A stretch of 64,000 nt of DNA from Streptomyces sporangiiformans. Its GTDB lineage: Bacteria; Actinomycetota; Actinomycetes; Streptomycetales; Streptomycetaceae. The stretch lies in assembly GCF_005768555.2 (NCBI RefSeq), contig NZ_VCHX02000182.1, positions 1 to 64,000 on the forward strand. Direction: 5' to 3'. A program made the translations under genes and the position numbers. Of the stretch, positions 51,162 through 59,603 are shown in pieces (within the stretch, counting starts at the first letter, position 1; every line of letters starts with the position of its first letter). The notes under the pieces are model-generated. The model had not been told where the DNA came from. It searched no databases and saw only the letters and a list, made by a program, of their open reading frames with translations.

Positions 51162-51394
51162 AATCGTGGCGTGGCATTCATGAGCACCCCGCACTGCTGC
51201 TTCTTGTGATCGGGAAGCATTGAGGGCGATGCCGGACGGCGTCGCCCTCCTTGGTGTGCCCGCCGCGTGAACCATGCTCCCAGCGCTGCCCGTACCGAGG
51301 CGGCCGGGCGCCGGGCCCGTTCCTTCCTGGGGCGGCGACTTCCCGAGCGCGTGCAGGCACGGTCCCTTCCCTTCACCGTTGCCCGGAGTGCCTT
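50997..51394. other. 398-bp non-coding stretch, mostly the MITE-like element
   Basis: After the element (to 51161) about 230 bp remain before the methyltransferase gene. A GGGCGATGCCG/CGGCGTCGCCC hairpin near 51221-51251 could terminate the thiolase transcript. No gene seen. Confidence 0.5.
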
Positions 51395-52243
51395 GTGCCC
51401 GTGTTACTTCCCCCTGCCCTCGAACCGTTCCTCGACCTGCTGCGCTGCCCGACGTGCCGCACCCGTCTCCACCCCGACCACGGCGCACTGCGCTGCCCGG
51501 CGGGCCACACCTTCGACATCGCCCGCCATGGCTACGTCAGCCTCCTGACGGGCGCCCGCGCCACCAGCGGCGACGACGCGGACATGGCCCGGGCCCGGGA
51601 CCGGTTCCTGTCCACCGGCAGGTACGAGCCCGTCCGCCAGGCCGTGGCCCGCCTGGTGGCCGACGCCGTGCCCGAGCAGGGCACGGTCGTGGACGTCGGA
51701 TGCGGCACGGGCTACTACCTGGCCGGCGTACTCGACCGGCTGCCCGGCACCCGCGGTCTGGGCCTGGACACCTCGGTGCGCGCTCTGCGCTCAGCGGCCC
51801 GCGCCCATGAGCGAGCCGCCGCCGTGACCTGGGACGTCTTCCGTCCCTTCCCGCTGGCCGACGGGGTGGCCGACATCGTGCTGAACGTGTTCGCCCCGCG
51901 CAACCCGTCCGAGTTCCACCGGGTGTTGCGCCCGACCGGCCGGCTGGTCGTCGTGCGTCCTACCCGGCGGCACCTGGCCGAGCTGCGCGGCCAGGTGCCC
52001 GCGATGGTCACGATCGACCCGGCCAAGGAGCAGCGCCTGCACCGGGCGCTGGCCCCCTTCTTCGAGGCCGCCGATACCGAGCAGGTCGAGTACGCCACGT
52101 CCCTGACCAGGCTGGAGGCGCTCGACCTGGTGGGGATGACGCCGAGCGCACGCCACCTGAACCGTGCAGACCTGGACGATCACGTCCCCTTGCCACACCA
52201 GGTCACCGTCTCCTTGCTGGCCACCGCCTACCGGCCTCGGTGA
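51395..52243 (+). CDS. 23S rRNA (guanine-N1) methyltransferase, RlmA type
   Basis: 282 residues from a GTG with GGAG seven bases before; the frame is open far upstream but lacks a start signal. The N-terminus is a zinc-binding module (LRCPTCRTRLHPDHGALRCPAGHTFD, C-x-x-C...C-x-x-x-H) followed by ARHGYVSLL. The SAM motif is TVVDVGCGTGYYLAG, and NVFAPRNPSEFHRVLRPTGRLVVV is the RlmA acceptor region. It modifies helix 35 of 23S rRNA at G745 or G748; the G748 enzyme (TlrB/RlmAII) gives tolerance to tylosin with a second methylase. Its end overlaps the convergent ECF gene by 41 bp. Confidence 0.9.
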   Translation: MPVLLPPALEPFLDLLRCPTCRTRLHPDHGALRCPAGHTFDIARHGYVSLLTGARATSGDDADMARARDRFLSTGRYEPVRQAVARLVADAVPEQGTVVDVGCGTGYYLAGVLDRLPGTRGLGLDTSVRALRSAARAHERAAAVTWDVFRPFPLADGVADIVLNVFAPRNPSEFHRVLRPTGRLVVVRPTRRHLAELRGQVPAMVTIDPAKEQRLHRALAPFFEAADTEQVEYATSLTRLEALDLVGMTPSARHLNRADLDDHVPLPHQVTVSLLATAYRPR

Positions 52244-53090
52244 CCACGAGCGGGCGCGTGCGCGCCTGTTGACCGAGCGGGGCCTCGAAGGCGACCGCGG
52301 TCTCGAAAGCCGCTCGGCGGGTGGCCCGGCGCAGGGCCTTGAGGACGGTTGCGCCCAGGGTGACGGTCAGGACGACCGTGACCGCCGCCCGGCCGAGGTC
52401 CCAGCCGAGCGAGGTGGCGAGGCAGTACGCCAGGAAGCGGGCGAGGTTGGCGTCGACGCCGTCGTGCGGGTCGAAGGCGACGCTCGACGTCAGCGCGTCC
52501 ATGAAGGGCCAGCCGGCCAGGTTCATGAGCGTGCCGTACGCGAAGGCCGCGACGCAGCCGTATACGGCGAGCATGAGCAACTCCCAACGGCCGCGCAGGC
52601 GGTCGGGGCCGGGCAGCAGTCCCGCGCCCATGGTGAACCACCCCATGCTGAGCATCTGGAACGGCATCCACGGCCCGACCCCGCCGGTGAGCAGCGCGGA
52701 CGCGAACATGGTGACCGCCCCGAGCACGAACCCGAAGCCGGGGCCGAGAACTCTGCCGCTCAGGACCATCAGGAAGAACATCGGCTCGATCCCGGCCGTC
52801 CCCGCCCCGATCGGGCGCAACGCGGCCCCGGTCGCCGCCAGCACCCCGAGCATGGCCACGGCCTTCGCCCCGATCCCCGACTCGGAGATCGCCGCACCGA
52901 CGACCCCGACCAGGAGCACGAGCAGCCCGGCGAAGAGCCAGGGTGCGTCCTGGGCGTGGGCGCTGATCTGCGAGGTGGGCCCGGCGAAGAGGGGCCAGGT
53001 GAAGGCGGCCAGGCCGATGGCGCTGACGAGGGTGAGGGCGGTGAGGGAGCGGGGGCCCAGGCGGATGGGGCGGGCTTGGGCCTGGGTCAT
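52203..53090 (-). CDS. ECF transporter S component (substrate-binding membrane protein)
   Basis: 295 residues starting at the ATG that overlaps the ATPase stop (ATGA). Six or seven hydrophobic segments: LTALTLVSAIGLAAFTWPLF, LFAGLLVLLVGVVGAAI, AVAMLGVLAATGAALRP, FFLMVLSGRVLGPGFGFVLGAVTMFASALL, MLAVYGCVAAFAYGTLMN and RAAVTVVLTVTLGATVLKAL. The APxFGxxxG-like region GPGFGFVLGAVTMFAS is typical of S components. The cobalamin riboswitch at the head of the operon suggests vitamin B12 as substrate. The C-terminus runs into the convergent methyltransferase gene. Confidence 0.88.
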   Translation of the reverse strand: MTQAQARPIRLGPRSLTALTLVSAIGLAAFTWPLFAGPTSQISAHAQDAPWLFAGLLVLLVGVVGAAISESGIGAKAVAMLGVLAATGAALRPIGAGTAGIEPMFFLMVLSGRVLGPGFGFVLGAVTMFASALLTGGVGPWMPFQMLSMGWFTMGAGLLPGPDRLRGRWELLMLAVYGCVAAFAYGTLMNLAGWPFMDALTSSVAFDPHDGVDANLARFLAYCLATSLGWDLGRAAVTVVLTVTLGATVLKALRRATRRAAFETAVAFEAPLGQQARTRPLVVTEAGRRWPARRR

Positions 53091-54811
53091 TTTTCCGGCT
53101 CCTGGTCGGTGGCGTGCAGAGCAGCTCGTATCTGGGTGACCGTCAGCCACTTCTGCGGGGCCAGGATCTTGGCGATCTGTGGGGCGAAGGACGGGGACGC
53201 GACGACGACCTCGGCGGTGGGGCCGTCGGCCACGGTTTCGCCGTCGGCGAGGATGACGACGCGGTGCGAGAGTTCGGCTGCCAGTTCCACGTCGTGCGTG
53301 GCCAAAACGATCGCGTGCCCCTGGGACGCCAGCTCGCGCAGGACCGTGACCAGGCGCGACTTCGCCGCGTAGTCGAGGCCGCGGGTCGGTTCGTCCAGGA
53401 GGAGCAGCGGAGGGCGGGCCGTCAGGACGACCGCCAGGGCCAGGGCGAGCCGTTGGCCCTCCGAGAGGTCGCGGGGGTGGGTGCCGTCCGCGATCCCGGG
53501 GAGCAGCTCGGACACCAAGGTGCGGCATGTGCCCGGCTCCGCGCCGGCGTCGCAGTCGGCGGCCGCGCACTCGGCGGCCACCGTGTCCGCGTACAGCAGA
53601 TCGCGGGGCTCCTGCGGTACGAGGCCGACCCGTCGCACGAGGTCACGGGGTGCCGTCCGGTGCGGTACGGCCCCGCCGACCCGTACGGATCCCGCCGCCG
53701 GTTCGACCAGCCCGACGAGCGCGCTGAGCAGCGTGGACTTGCCGGCGCCGTTCCGGCCCATGAGCGCGATGGTCTCGCCGGGGGCCACGGTCAGGGTGAC
53801 GTCGTGGAGCGCCTCGATACGGCCTCGGCGGACGGTGAGGTTGTTGATCTCAGCAACTACGGCTGTTTCGGCGGGGGTTGGGATGGCGGTAGCGCGCTTG
53901 CGGAAGAGGCGGGAGCGGTGCTGTACGGGGCGGGGAGCGGGCGGCGGGGGTGTCGGGGCCGCGACTTCGGCCTTGTTCACTTCCTCGTACGCCACCCCCT
54001 CCAGCCGTTCCCCCAGCGCCCCCGCCCTCCGGCGCGCGTCGCGCACCGTCAGCGGCAGCGGGGACCACTCGGCGAGCCGGCCCAGGGCGACGACCGGCGG
54101 GTACACCGGTGAGACGGCCATGATCTCGGACGGCGTGCCGGGCACGAGCGGGGCGCCTGGGGACGGGAGAAGGGCGACCTGGTCCGCGTACTGGATGACG
54201 CGTTCGAGGCGGTGTTCGGCCATCAGGACCGTGGTGCCGAGGTCGTGGACGAGGCGCTGGAGGACGGCGAGGACCTCCTCCGCGGCGGCCGGGTCGAGTG
54301 CCGAAGTCGGCTCGTCGAGGACCAGGACGCTGGGGTGCGGGGTGAGGACCGAGCCGATCGCCACCCGCTGCCGCTGACCGCCCGACAGCGTGGCGATCGG
54401 ACGCTCGCGGAGGTCCGCCAGGCCGAGCAGGTCAAGGGTCTCCTCGACGCGGCGGCGCATCACGTCCGGCCCCAGGCCCAACGACTCCATGCCGTACGCG
54501 AGTTCGTCCTCCACCGTGTCCGTGACGAAGTGCGCGAGCGGGTCCTGCCCCACCGTGCCGACAACATCGGCGAGTTCGCGCGGCTTGTGCGTACGTGTGT
54601 CGCGGCCGGCCACCGTCACCCGGCCGCGCAGGGTGCCGCCCGTGAAGTGCGGCACCAGCCCGCTCACCGCGCCCAGCACCGTCGACTTCCCGACCCCGGA
54701 CGGACCGACGAGCAGCACCAACTCCCCTTCGGGAACGGTGAGATCGATGCCCTGGACGGTCGGCCCGGCCGCCCCGTCGTACGTCACGGAGACATCCTCG
54801 AAGCGGATCAC
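53087..54811 (-). CDS. ECF transporter double ATPase (EcfA-EcfA' fusion)
   Basis: 574 residues with two complete ABC ATPase domains. First: Walker A GPSGVGKST, signature LSGGQRQRVA, Walker B VLVLDEPTSALD. Second: Walker A GRNGAGKST, a degenerate signature LSEGQRLALA, Walker B LLLLDEPTRGLD, then THD. A Pro-rich linker (APTPPPPAPRPVQHRSRL) joins them. It powers uptake with the T and S components coded on either side; GTG and ATG start overlaps (GTGA, ATGA) show translational coupling. Confidence 0.95.
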   Translation of the reverse strand: MIRFEDVSVTYDGAAGPTVQGIDLTVPEGELVLLVGPSGVGKSTVLGAVSGLVPHFTGGTLRGRVTVAGRDTRTHKPRELADVVGTVGQDPLAHFVTDTVEDELAYGMESLGLGPDVMRRRVEETLDLLGLADLRERPIATLSGGQRQRVAIGSVLTPHPSVLVLDEPTSALDPAAAEEVLAVLQRLVHDLGTTVLMAEHRLERVIQYADQVALLPSPGAPLVPGTPSEIMAVSPVYPPVVALGRLAEWSPLPLTVRDARRRAGALGERLEGVAYEEVNKAEVAAPTPPPPAPRPVQHRSRLFRKRATAIPTPAETAVVAEINNLTVRRGRIEALHDVTLTVAPGETIALMGRNGAGKSTLLSALVGLVEPAAGSVRVGGAVPHRTAPRDLVRRVGLVPQEPRDLLYADTVAAECAAADCDAGAEPGTCRTLVSELLPGIADGTHPRDLSEGQRLALALAVVLTARPPLLLLDEPTRGLDYAAKSRLVTVLRELASQGHAIVLATHDVELAAELSHRVVILADGETVADGPTAEVVVASPSFAPQIAKILAPQKWLTVTQIRAALHATDQEPEK

Positions 54812-56019
54812 GAAGGCTCCTTGGGGGCACGAAGGGCGGCAGGGGCATGTACGGGGGCGAGGGCTGGGGCGGGGGCTGGGGCGACGAAGGAAGGGACGAG
54901 GCCGAGCAGGATCGCGGCGGCCGGCCACAGGGGCAGGGTCGGGGACGCCAGGGGTACGACGCCGGGGTGCAGGGCAGCGGGGTCGTACGAGCCGTAGAGG
55001 ATCAGCAGCGCGGCGACCCCCGCGCCGGACGCGGCGACCAGCCACGCACGGACGCCCCACACGTCCGGCCGGTAGCGCGTGCGCAGCGAGCGGCGGCCAC
55101 CCAGCCACAGCCCGGCGAGGGCCGCGCCGACTCCGGCCAGCAGCACGGGCAGGCCGTAACCGCCGCCCTCCGCCGTGAGCAGTCCGTACGTTCCCGCGCA
55201 GACACCGACCAGGCCACCGAGGGTCAGGGCGGCGGTGGTGCGGCGGACCGCGGGCGCCACCTCGGCGGTGCGGCCGTATCCGCGCGCGTCCATCGCCGCC
55301 GCCAGCGCGACGGAACGCTCCAACGCGCCTTCCAGGACCGGGAGTCCGACCTGGAGCAGTCCGCGCATCCCGCTGTCGGGACGGCCGCGCAGACGGCGTG
55401 CGGCACGCAGACGCTGTACGTCCGCGATCAGGTTCGGCGCGAAGGTGAGCGCGACGACGACGGCGACTCCCGCCTCGTACAAGGCGCCCGGGAGGGACTT
55501 GAGGAGCCGGGCCGGGTTGGCGAGCGCGTTCGCCGCGCCGACACAGACGAGAAGCGTGGCCAGTTTCAGGCCGTCGTAGAGGGCGAAGACCAGGCCTTCC
55601 GCGGTGACGCGGCCGCCGACCCGGATGCCCTGCGCCCAGTGGGGGAGGGGGAGTTCGGGCAGCGTGACGAGGGTGTGGGTGCCGGGGACGGGCGAGCCGA
55701 GGAGGACGGCGAAGACGAGTCGGACGGCGAGTACGGCGAGCGCGAGTTTCACGAACGCGCCGTACGAGCGGGACCAGGGGGCATCGGTGCGACGAGCCGC
55801 CACCACATATCCGGCCACGCCGATGAGGAGCGCGAGGAGGAGGGGGTTCGTGGTGCGGGAGGCGGCGGTTCCGAGGCCGAGCGCCCAGAGCCACCAGGCG
55901 CCCGGGTGGAGGGCGTTGGAGCGGGTCGTCACCGGGGCGCGCAGCTGTCGCCGGGCGGTGCGGGGCGGCTGCTCGTTGCGGACCGACTGCTCGTTGCGGA
56001 CCGACTGCGCCTTGCTCAT
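54808..56019 (-). CDS. ECF transporter T component (EcfT-like)
   Basis: 403 residues. A basic cytoplasmic start is followed by four to five N-terminal helices (HPGAWWLWALGLGTAASRTTNPLLLALLIGVAGYVVA) and the coupling helices with the family Ala-Arg-Gly motif: AAMDARGYG and, earlier, RLRAARRLRGRPDSG. Extra helices at the C-terminus extend it beyond the usual 260-300 residues. The ATPases dock to the Arg-Gly helices. Its stop overlaps the start of the ATPase gene. Confidence 0.9.
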   Translation of the reverse strand: MSKAQSVRNEQSVRNEQPPRTARRQLRAPVTTRSNALHPGAWWLWALGLGTAASRTTNPLLLALLIGVAGYVVAARRTDAPWSRSYGAFVKLALAVLAVRLVFAVLLGSPVPGTHTLVTLPELPLPHWAQGIRVGGRVTAEGLVFALYDGLKLATLLVCVGAANALANPARLLKSLPGALYEAGVAVVVALTFAPNLIADVQRLRAARRLRGRPDSGMRGLLQVGLPVLEGALERSVALAAAMDARGYGRTAEVAPAVRRTTAALTLGGLVGVCAGTYGLLTAEGGGYGLPVLLAGVGAALAGLWLGGRRSLRTRYRPDVWGVRAWLVAASGAGVAALLILYGSYDPAALHPGVVPLASPTLPLWPAAAILLGLVPSFVAPAPAPALAPVHAPAALRAPKEPS

Positions 56020-56030
56020 CGACGCCCCTG

Positions 56031-56729
56031 TCAGCCGCGCCGCCGACGCGTCTGCCAGATCGCGGCAGCGCCCAGCACCGCCACGGCCCCGACGCCCGCT
56101 GCCAGACCCAGGGACGGCCCCTGATCGCCGGACTCGCCGTCGGCGCCCTGGTCATTGTGAGGCTCTGCGGAAGCAGTCGGATCGGCGGCAGCAGTCAGGT
56201 CGGCGGAAGCCGTCGGCTCGGTGGCCGAGGCCCGCTCGCCGCAACCGGTGCGCGGGTAGCCCGAGATGGCGCAGAGCAGGGCGTTGGTGTCGTAGCGCAG
56301 CGGCTTCGCGACGGCGGCGAGCGCGTCCGCCGCCGTGGCGTCCTCCGGGACTCGGGCGCAGGCCGTACGCGGGCGAGGCGGCGTCTCGCCGGACGGAGCG
56401 TCCGCGCCCGTCCCGAAGTCGAGGACGAGGGCGACCCGTTTCACGCCGTCCCGCGCGGGAGTCCGCTCGCAGATCGTCGCGAAGTCCGCGCTCCCGCGCG
56501 GCTTCGCGGAGTCCTGAGAGTCCTCGCTCACCGAGAACCGGAACCCCTGTACGTCACCGTCCGAGGGCCGCACGATCGACGGCCCCTGGGTCGCGTACAC
56601 CCACTTGCCGCCGTCGAACTCCCAGAAGGACCAGTACCGGTAGCCGGCCGCGTCCGCCTGCGCCGGCCCCGCCGCCGTACCGAGCACGGCGAGCAGGACG
56701 CCGAGGACCACCAGGACCTTGCGGGTCAC
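56031..56729 (-). CDS. Secreted, membrane-anchored protein of the B12 operon
   Basis: 232 residues from a GTG overlapping the upstream stop (GTGA). Sec signal VTRKVLVVLGVLLAVLGTAAGPAQA, then a domain starting AAGYRYWSFWEFDGGKWVYATQGPS with two cysteines later (TICERTP, PRTACARVP; also LLCAISGYPRTGCGE). A Thr/Ala/Ser/Glu-rich linker leads to a C-terminal membrane helix (LGLAAGVGAVAVLGAAAIW) and RRRRG. I recall proteins of this kind always beside this ECF transporter. Probably an external helper in substrate capture; precise role unknown. Confidence 0.82.
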   Translation of the reverse strand: MTRKVLVVLGVLLAVLGTAAGPAQADAAGYRYWSFWEFDGGKWVYATQGPSIVRPSDGDVQGFRFSVSEDSQDSAKPRGSADFATICERTPARDGVKRVALVLDFGTGADAPSGETPPRPRTACARVPEDATAADALAAVAKPLRYDTNALLCAISGYPRTGCGERASATEPTASADLTAAADPTASAEPHNDQGADGESGDQGPSLGLAAGVGAVAVLGAAAIWQTRRRRG

Positions 56730-58009
56730 GGCTGCTGCTTCTTGTTGCGGCCGCTGATCAGGAACCCGACGCCGATGCCGCCGACCAGGCCGACACCGAT
56801 GATCCACCAGAGGCTGACCCCGCCGTCCTCGTCGTCGTTCTGCTTCGTCTTGTCGCCCTTGTCGCCCTTGTCGGCGGGGCCGGCGGAGGCATCGGAGGCC
56901 TGCCCCGCCGGCCCGGTCGCCCCGAGCTGCTTGACCAGGTCCGCGCCGCCGAAGTCGCGTGGATCCGTACCGGTCGCGTGTGCCGCGAAGATCAGCTGGG
57001 CGTACGCGGCCGGGCCGCTCTTCGCCGCCCAGGTGCCGGAGTTCTTCTCCAGCCAGGCGAGCGGCTTCCCGGCCTCGGACGTACGGCCCGCTGCGGCGAG
57101 CGCGACGACCGCGTCGGCGGTGTTGCCGTGGTCGGGCTGGTCCTCGGCGCCGGCGAGCGCGGACTTCAGATAGCCGTTCTTGGCGAGAGCACCGGTGAGG
57201 TAGGCGGCACCGTTCGCTGCCGCGTCCTGACGCGTGAAGGAGTCACCGCCCTCGCACTTGGAACCCTTCGACGCGTCGTCCCCGGCCTTGTCCCCGGCCT
57301 GTGTCACCAGTCCCTTGCCGAGCGAGCCGAGCAACCCTGCCGTCGTGGCGTCGGCATTCGCGGCCAACCGGCCCTTCTTGTCCGGCTGGAAGGCGAAGGC
57401 GCCGCCGCCGTCCTCGTCGCACGGGACGGAGAGCGCGAGCAGTGCGTCGTACGGTGTCTTCTCGTCCTTCGACGGCACGTCATCGGGGTCGATGTCCGCG
57501 GCTTCCAGGGCGCCGATCACCACGGACGTCGAGTTCGTGTCGCTGGCCCCGCCCGGGGCGTACCCCCAGCCTCCGTCCTCGTTCTGCACGGACTTCAGCC
57601 ACTTCACGGCGGCGCTGGTCACCGAATCGTGCCCGCCGAGCGCCTCCAGGGCCTGCACCGCGGCGGCCGTGCTGTTGGTGTCGACCATCGTCTTGGCGCC
57701 GCACCGCGCGCTCGCGTCGGCGCGGTACGGCGCGAACGCCCCGTTCGCGCAACTCTGACCGGTGAGCCAGTCGACGGCCTTCGCGGCGGGCTTCACACCC
57801 ACGGTGTGCTGGGCCAGCAGCGCGAGCGACTGCCGCCAGACTCCGTCGTACGTCGGGTCGGTGCTGCCGAACAGACCGGAAGGGAACGCCTGAGACGCGG
57901 ACGCGGACGGGGATACGGAGGGGGACTCGTCGGCGAGGGCGGCCGGCGCGCACACCGTACCGATCACGGCGGTGGCGGCCAGTAAGGCGGCGCTGCGGCG
58001 AACAATCAT
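56726..58009 (-). CDS. Secreted prenyltransferase/squalene-cyclase-fold protein, transcobalamin-like
   Basis: 427 residues. Signal peptide (RRSAALLAATAVIGTVCAPAALA), a Ser-rich linker, then an alpha/alpha-barrel made of repeats: LTGQSCANGAFAPY, DTNSTAAAVQALEALG, LKSVQNEDGGWGYAPGGASDTNSTSVVIGALEAADID, NTADAVVALAAAG. It ends with an acidic linker, one membrane helix (SLWWIIGVGLVGGIGVGFLI) and a basic tail, so it is displayed outside. The same barrel fold binds cobalamin in animal intrinsic factor and transcobalamin, and the riboswitch upstream supports that role here. First gene of the ECF operon. Confidence 0.85.
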   Translation of the reverse strand: MIVRRSAALLAATAVIGTVCAPAALADESPSVSPSASASQAFPSGLFGSTDPTYDGVWRQSLALLAQHTVGVKPAAKAVDWLTGQSCANGAFAPYRADASARCGAKTMVDTNSTAAAVQALEALGGHDSVTSAAVKWLKSVQNEDGGWGYAPGGASDTNSTSVVIGALEAADIDPDDVPSKDEKTPYDALLALSVPCDEDGGGAFAFQPDKKGRLAANADATTAGLLGSLGKGLVTQAGDKAGDDASKGSKCEGGDSFTRQDAAANGAAYLTGALAKNGYLKSALAGAEDQPDHGNTADAVVALAAAGRTSEAGKPLAWLEKNSGTWAAKSGPAAYAQLIFAAHATGTDPRDFGGADLVKQLGATGPAGQASDASAGPADKGDKGDKTKQNDDEDGGVSLWWIIGVGLVGGIGVGFLISGRNKKQQP

Positions 58010-58095
58010 GATCGGCGGGTGCCTCTCTGTGCTCACGGAGAGCCGGGCAGCCCAGAGCCCCGGGCGGCTCGGCCCCGTATGCCTCGACGGTGCCG

Positions 58096-58290
58096 GTCAC
58101 CGGCGGTCTCCGGTGACGCGAGCCGGTCACGTTCCACACGGGGCATTCCGGCTCACCGCCCACGGCCTGTGTCTGGTGTCTGAGGGCGATTCACGATTGG
58201 GGTCTCCCCTGCTCGAGCGGAGTCGAGAGCTTGGGGAAGGGTCAGCGCCGGATTTGCACCGGCTTCCCCCCGTACGAGTGTGATGACGAC
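58096..58290 (-). promoter_or_regulatory. Cobalamin riboswitch controlling the ECF operon
   Basis: On the minus strand the leader contains GGTGCAAATCCGGCGCTGACC, with flanking GGGGGGAAGCC, the conserved peripheral core of cobalamin riboswitches (about 58270-58235). Farther on is GTGAGCCGGAATGCCC (58156-58141), resembling the B12 box. An 8-bp hairpin, GTCACCGG/CCGGTGAC (58117-58096), lies between the aptamer and the gene and may be part of the switch. The aptamer should turn the operon off when cobalamin is plentiful. Confidence 0.85.
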
Positions 58291-58371
58291 CTCCTCACTG
58301 TACCGGCCCGTAGCAAGACGCTGAGGTCCGGCCCGGCGGCCCCGGCTCACCCGGCCCGGTAGCTTCGACGC

Positions 58372-59079
58372 ATGCGACGTCACCTACAGTCCGGCCGCCG
58401 GCTCGGCTCCGGCCGTACGGCGGATGTGTACGCGCTCGACGACGAGGCATGGGTGCTGCGCCGCTACCGCGACGGATACGGGGACGCGCCGGCCGAGGCG
58501 GCTGTCATGGAGTACGTACGAGGACACGGCTATCCGGTGCCGAAGGCCAGGGCGACGTCCCGCTCGGACCTGGTGATGGAGCGGCTGTCCGGCCCGACCA
58601 TGATCGAGGCGCTGGCAGCGGGCGAACTCGAAGCCCAGGAGGCGGGAACGACGCTCGCGCGGCTGCTGGGCAGCCTGCACTCGATCCCGCCCCGCTGCCA
58701 CTCGGCCGACCCCGCCACCCGCGTCCTGCACCTCGATCTGCACCCGGAGAACGTGATCCTCACGCCGGACGGCCCCGCGGTGATCGACTGGGACAACACG
58801 GAGGAGGGCTCGCCCGGCCTCGACTGGGGCATGTCCGCCGTCATCCTGGCCCAGGTCGCCACCGCCACCGACGACCCTCGCGCACCGCTGGCCCACGACA
58901 TCCTGGCCGCCCTGCTCGACGGCTGTCCCGATCCGTCCCTCCTGACGGACGACCGGCACGGAGGCCTCGCACCGGCGAGAGCGCGCCGCGCGGCCGACCC
59001 GACGATGAGCCCGCACGAGGTCGAACTCCTGAGCACCGCCGAGGATTTGATCCGTACGCTGCTGAAGTCCACTCACTGA
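58372..59079 (+). CDS. Aminoglycoside-phosphotransferase-fold kinase
   Basis: 235 residues. The fold's catalytic loop is VLHLDLHPENVIL (Asp and Asn) and the metal-binding Asp is in AVIDWDNTEEG. The N-lobe starts with RLGSGRTADVYALDDEAWVLRRY, a G-rich loop and strand, with the conserved Lys apparently replaced by Arg (VLRRY). Such small-molecule kinases act on many alcohols; resistance is not implied. It overlaps the next gene by 7 bp tail to tail. Confidence 0.88.
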   Translation: MRRHLQSGRRLGSGRTADVYALDDEAWVLRRYRDGYGDAPAEAAVMEYVRGHGYPVPKARATSRSDLVMERLSGPTMIEALAAGELEAQEAGTTLARLLGSLHSIPPRCHSADPATRVLHLDLHPENVILTPDGPAVIDWDNTEEGSPGLDWGMSAVILAQVATATDDPRAPLAHDILAALLDGCPDPSLLTDDRHGGLAPARARRAADPTMSPHEVELLSTAEDLIRTLLKSTH

Positions 59080-59513
59080 CGCGGCGTCGGACCTCCGAAG
59101 GGCAGGTGGAGGGTCCGGGAGGCGAGCAGCCAGGTGTCGCCGACTCTGCGGAACGTGTCCTCGTAGTTTCCGACCTGCACCGGGGCCCGGGCCGGGGTCA
59201 TGCCGCCGGTGTGGCCGTCGACGCGGTACGTCGCGAAGTACGAGGTGGCCGTGGCCGTGGTCGGCGAGTCCACGGTGACGAGGACGTTGGCCATCATGCG
59301 TCGGGAGAGGCGGTCCGCGGGGCGCGAACCGAAGTACGTCCGCAGGGCGTCCCGCCCCTCGACGAGCCGCTCGCCCTCGGGCCACTCCCAGGTGCCGTCC
59401 TCCGTGAACAGCTCGGCCACTGTGGCGGGTTCACCGAGATCGAGGCGGCGGACGAAGTCCAGGATGACGCGTTCACAGGCGCGCTCGGCGAGCAGCTGAT
59501 CGAGTGGGTCCAT
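59073..59513 (-). CDS. SnoaL/NTF2-like protein
   Basis: 146 residues with the cone-shaped NTF2 pattern: an N-terminal helix (LLAERACERVILDFVRRLDLGEPATVAELFTEDGTWEWP), GRDALRTYFG, and strands TATATSYFATYRVDG and YEDTFRRVGDTWLLASRTLHLPF. Members are isomerases, cyclases or non-catalytic binders. Proteins like this occur in steroid and aromatic pathways, so it may belong with the nearby KstR-type genes; there is no direct evidence. No ribosome binding site is seen. Confidence 0.88.
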   Translation of the reverse strand: MDPLDQLLAERACERVILDFVRRLDLGEPATVAELFTEDGTWEWPEGERLVEGRDALRTYFGSRPADRLSRRMMANVLVTVDSPTTATATSYFATYRVDGHTGGMTPARAPVQVGNYEDTFRRVGDTWLLASRTLHLPFGGPTPRQ

Positions 59514-59603
59514 GGGGGACAGGTATCAGTTCCGCGGCCGGAGTCTCACCCGCTTTTCATTTGTGCGGACGAGAGCGAAGGCTCTGATGACGTGCGGCGG
59601 CGA

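Noticed and set aside
51158..51376. Small minus-strand open frames after the MITE-like element
   Set aside because: Arg/Pro-rich, without ribosome binding sites, partly made of the element's terminal repeat.
53087..56155. A single 1022-codon frame covering the ATPase and beyond
   Set aside because: The part upstream of 54811 is out of frame with the T component gene and has no domain; the GTG with AAGGAG at 54811 is the real start.
58372..59079. Aminoglycoside resistance gene
   Set aside because: The fold is shared by many small-molecule kinases and nothing in the context points to an antibiotic.
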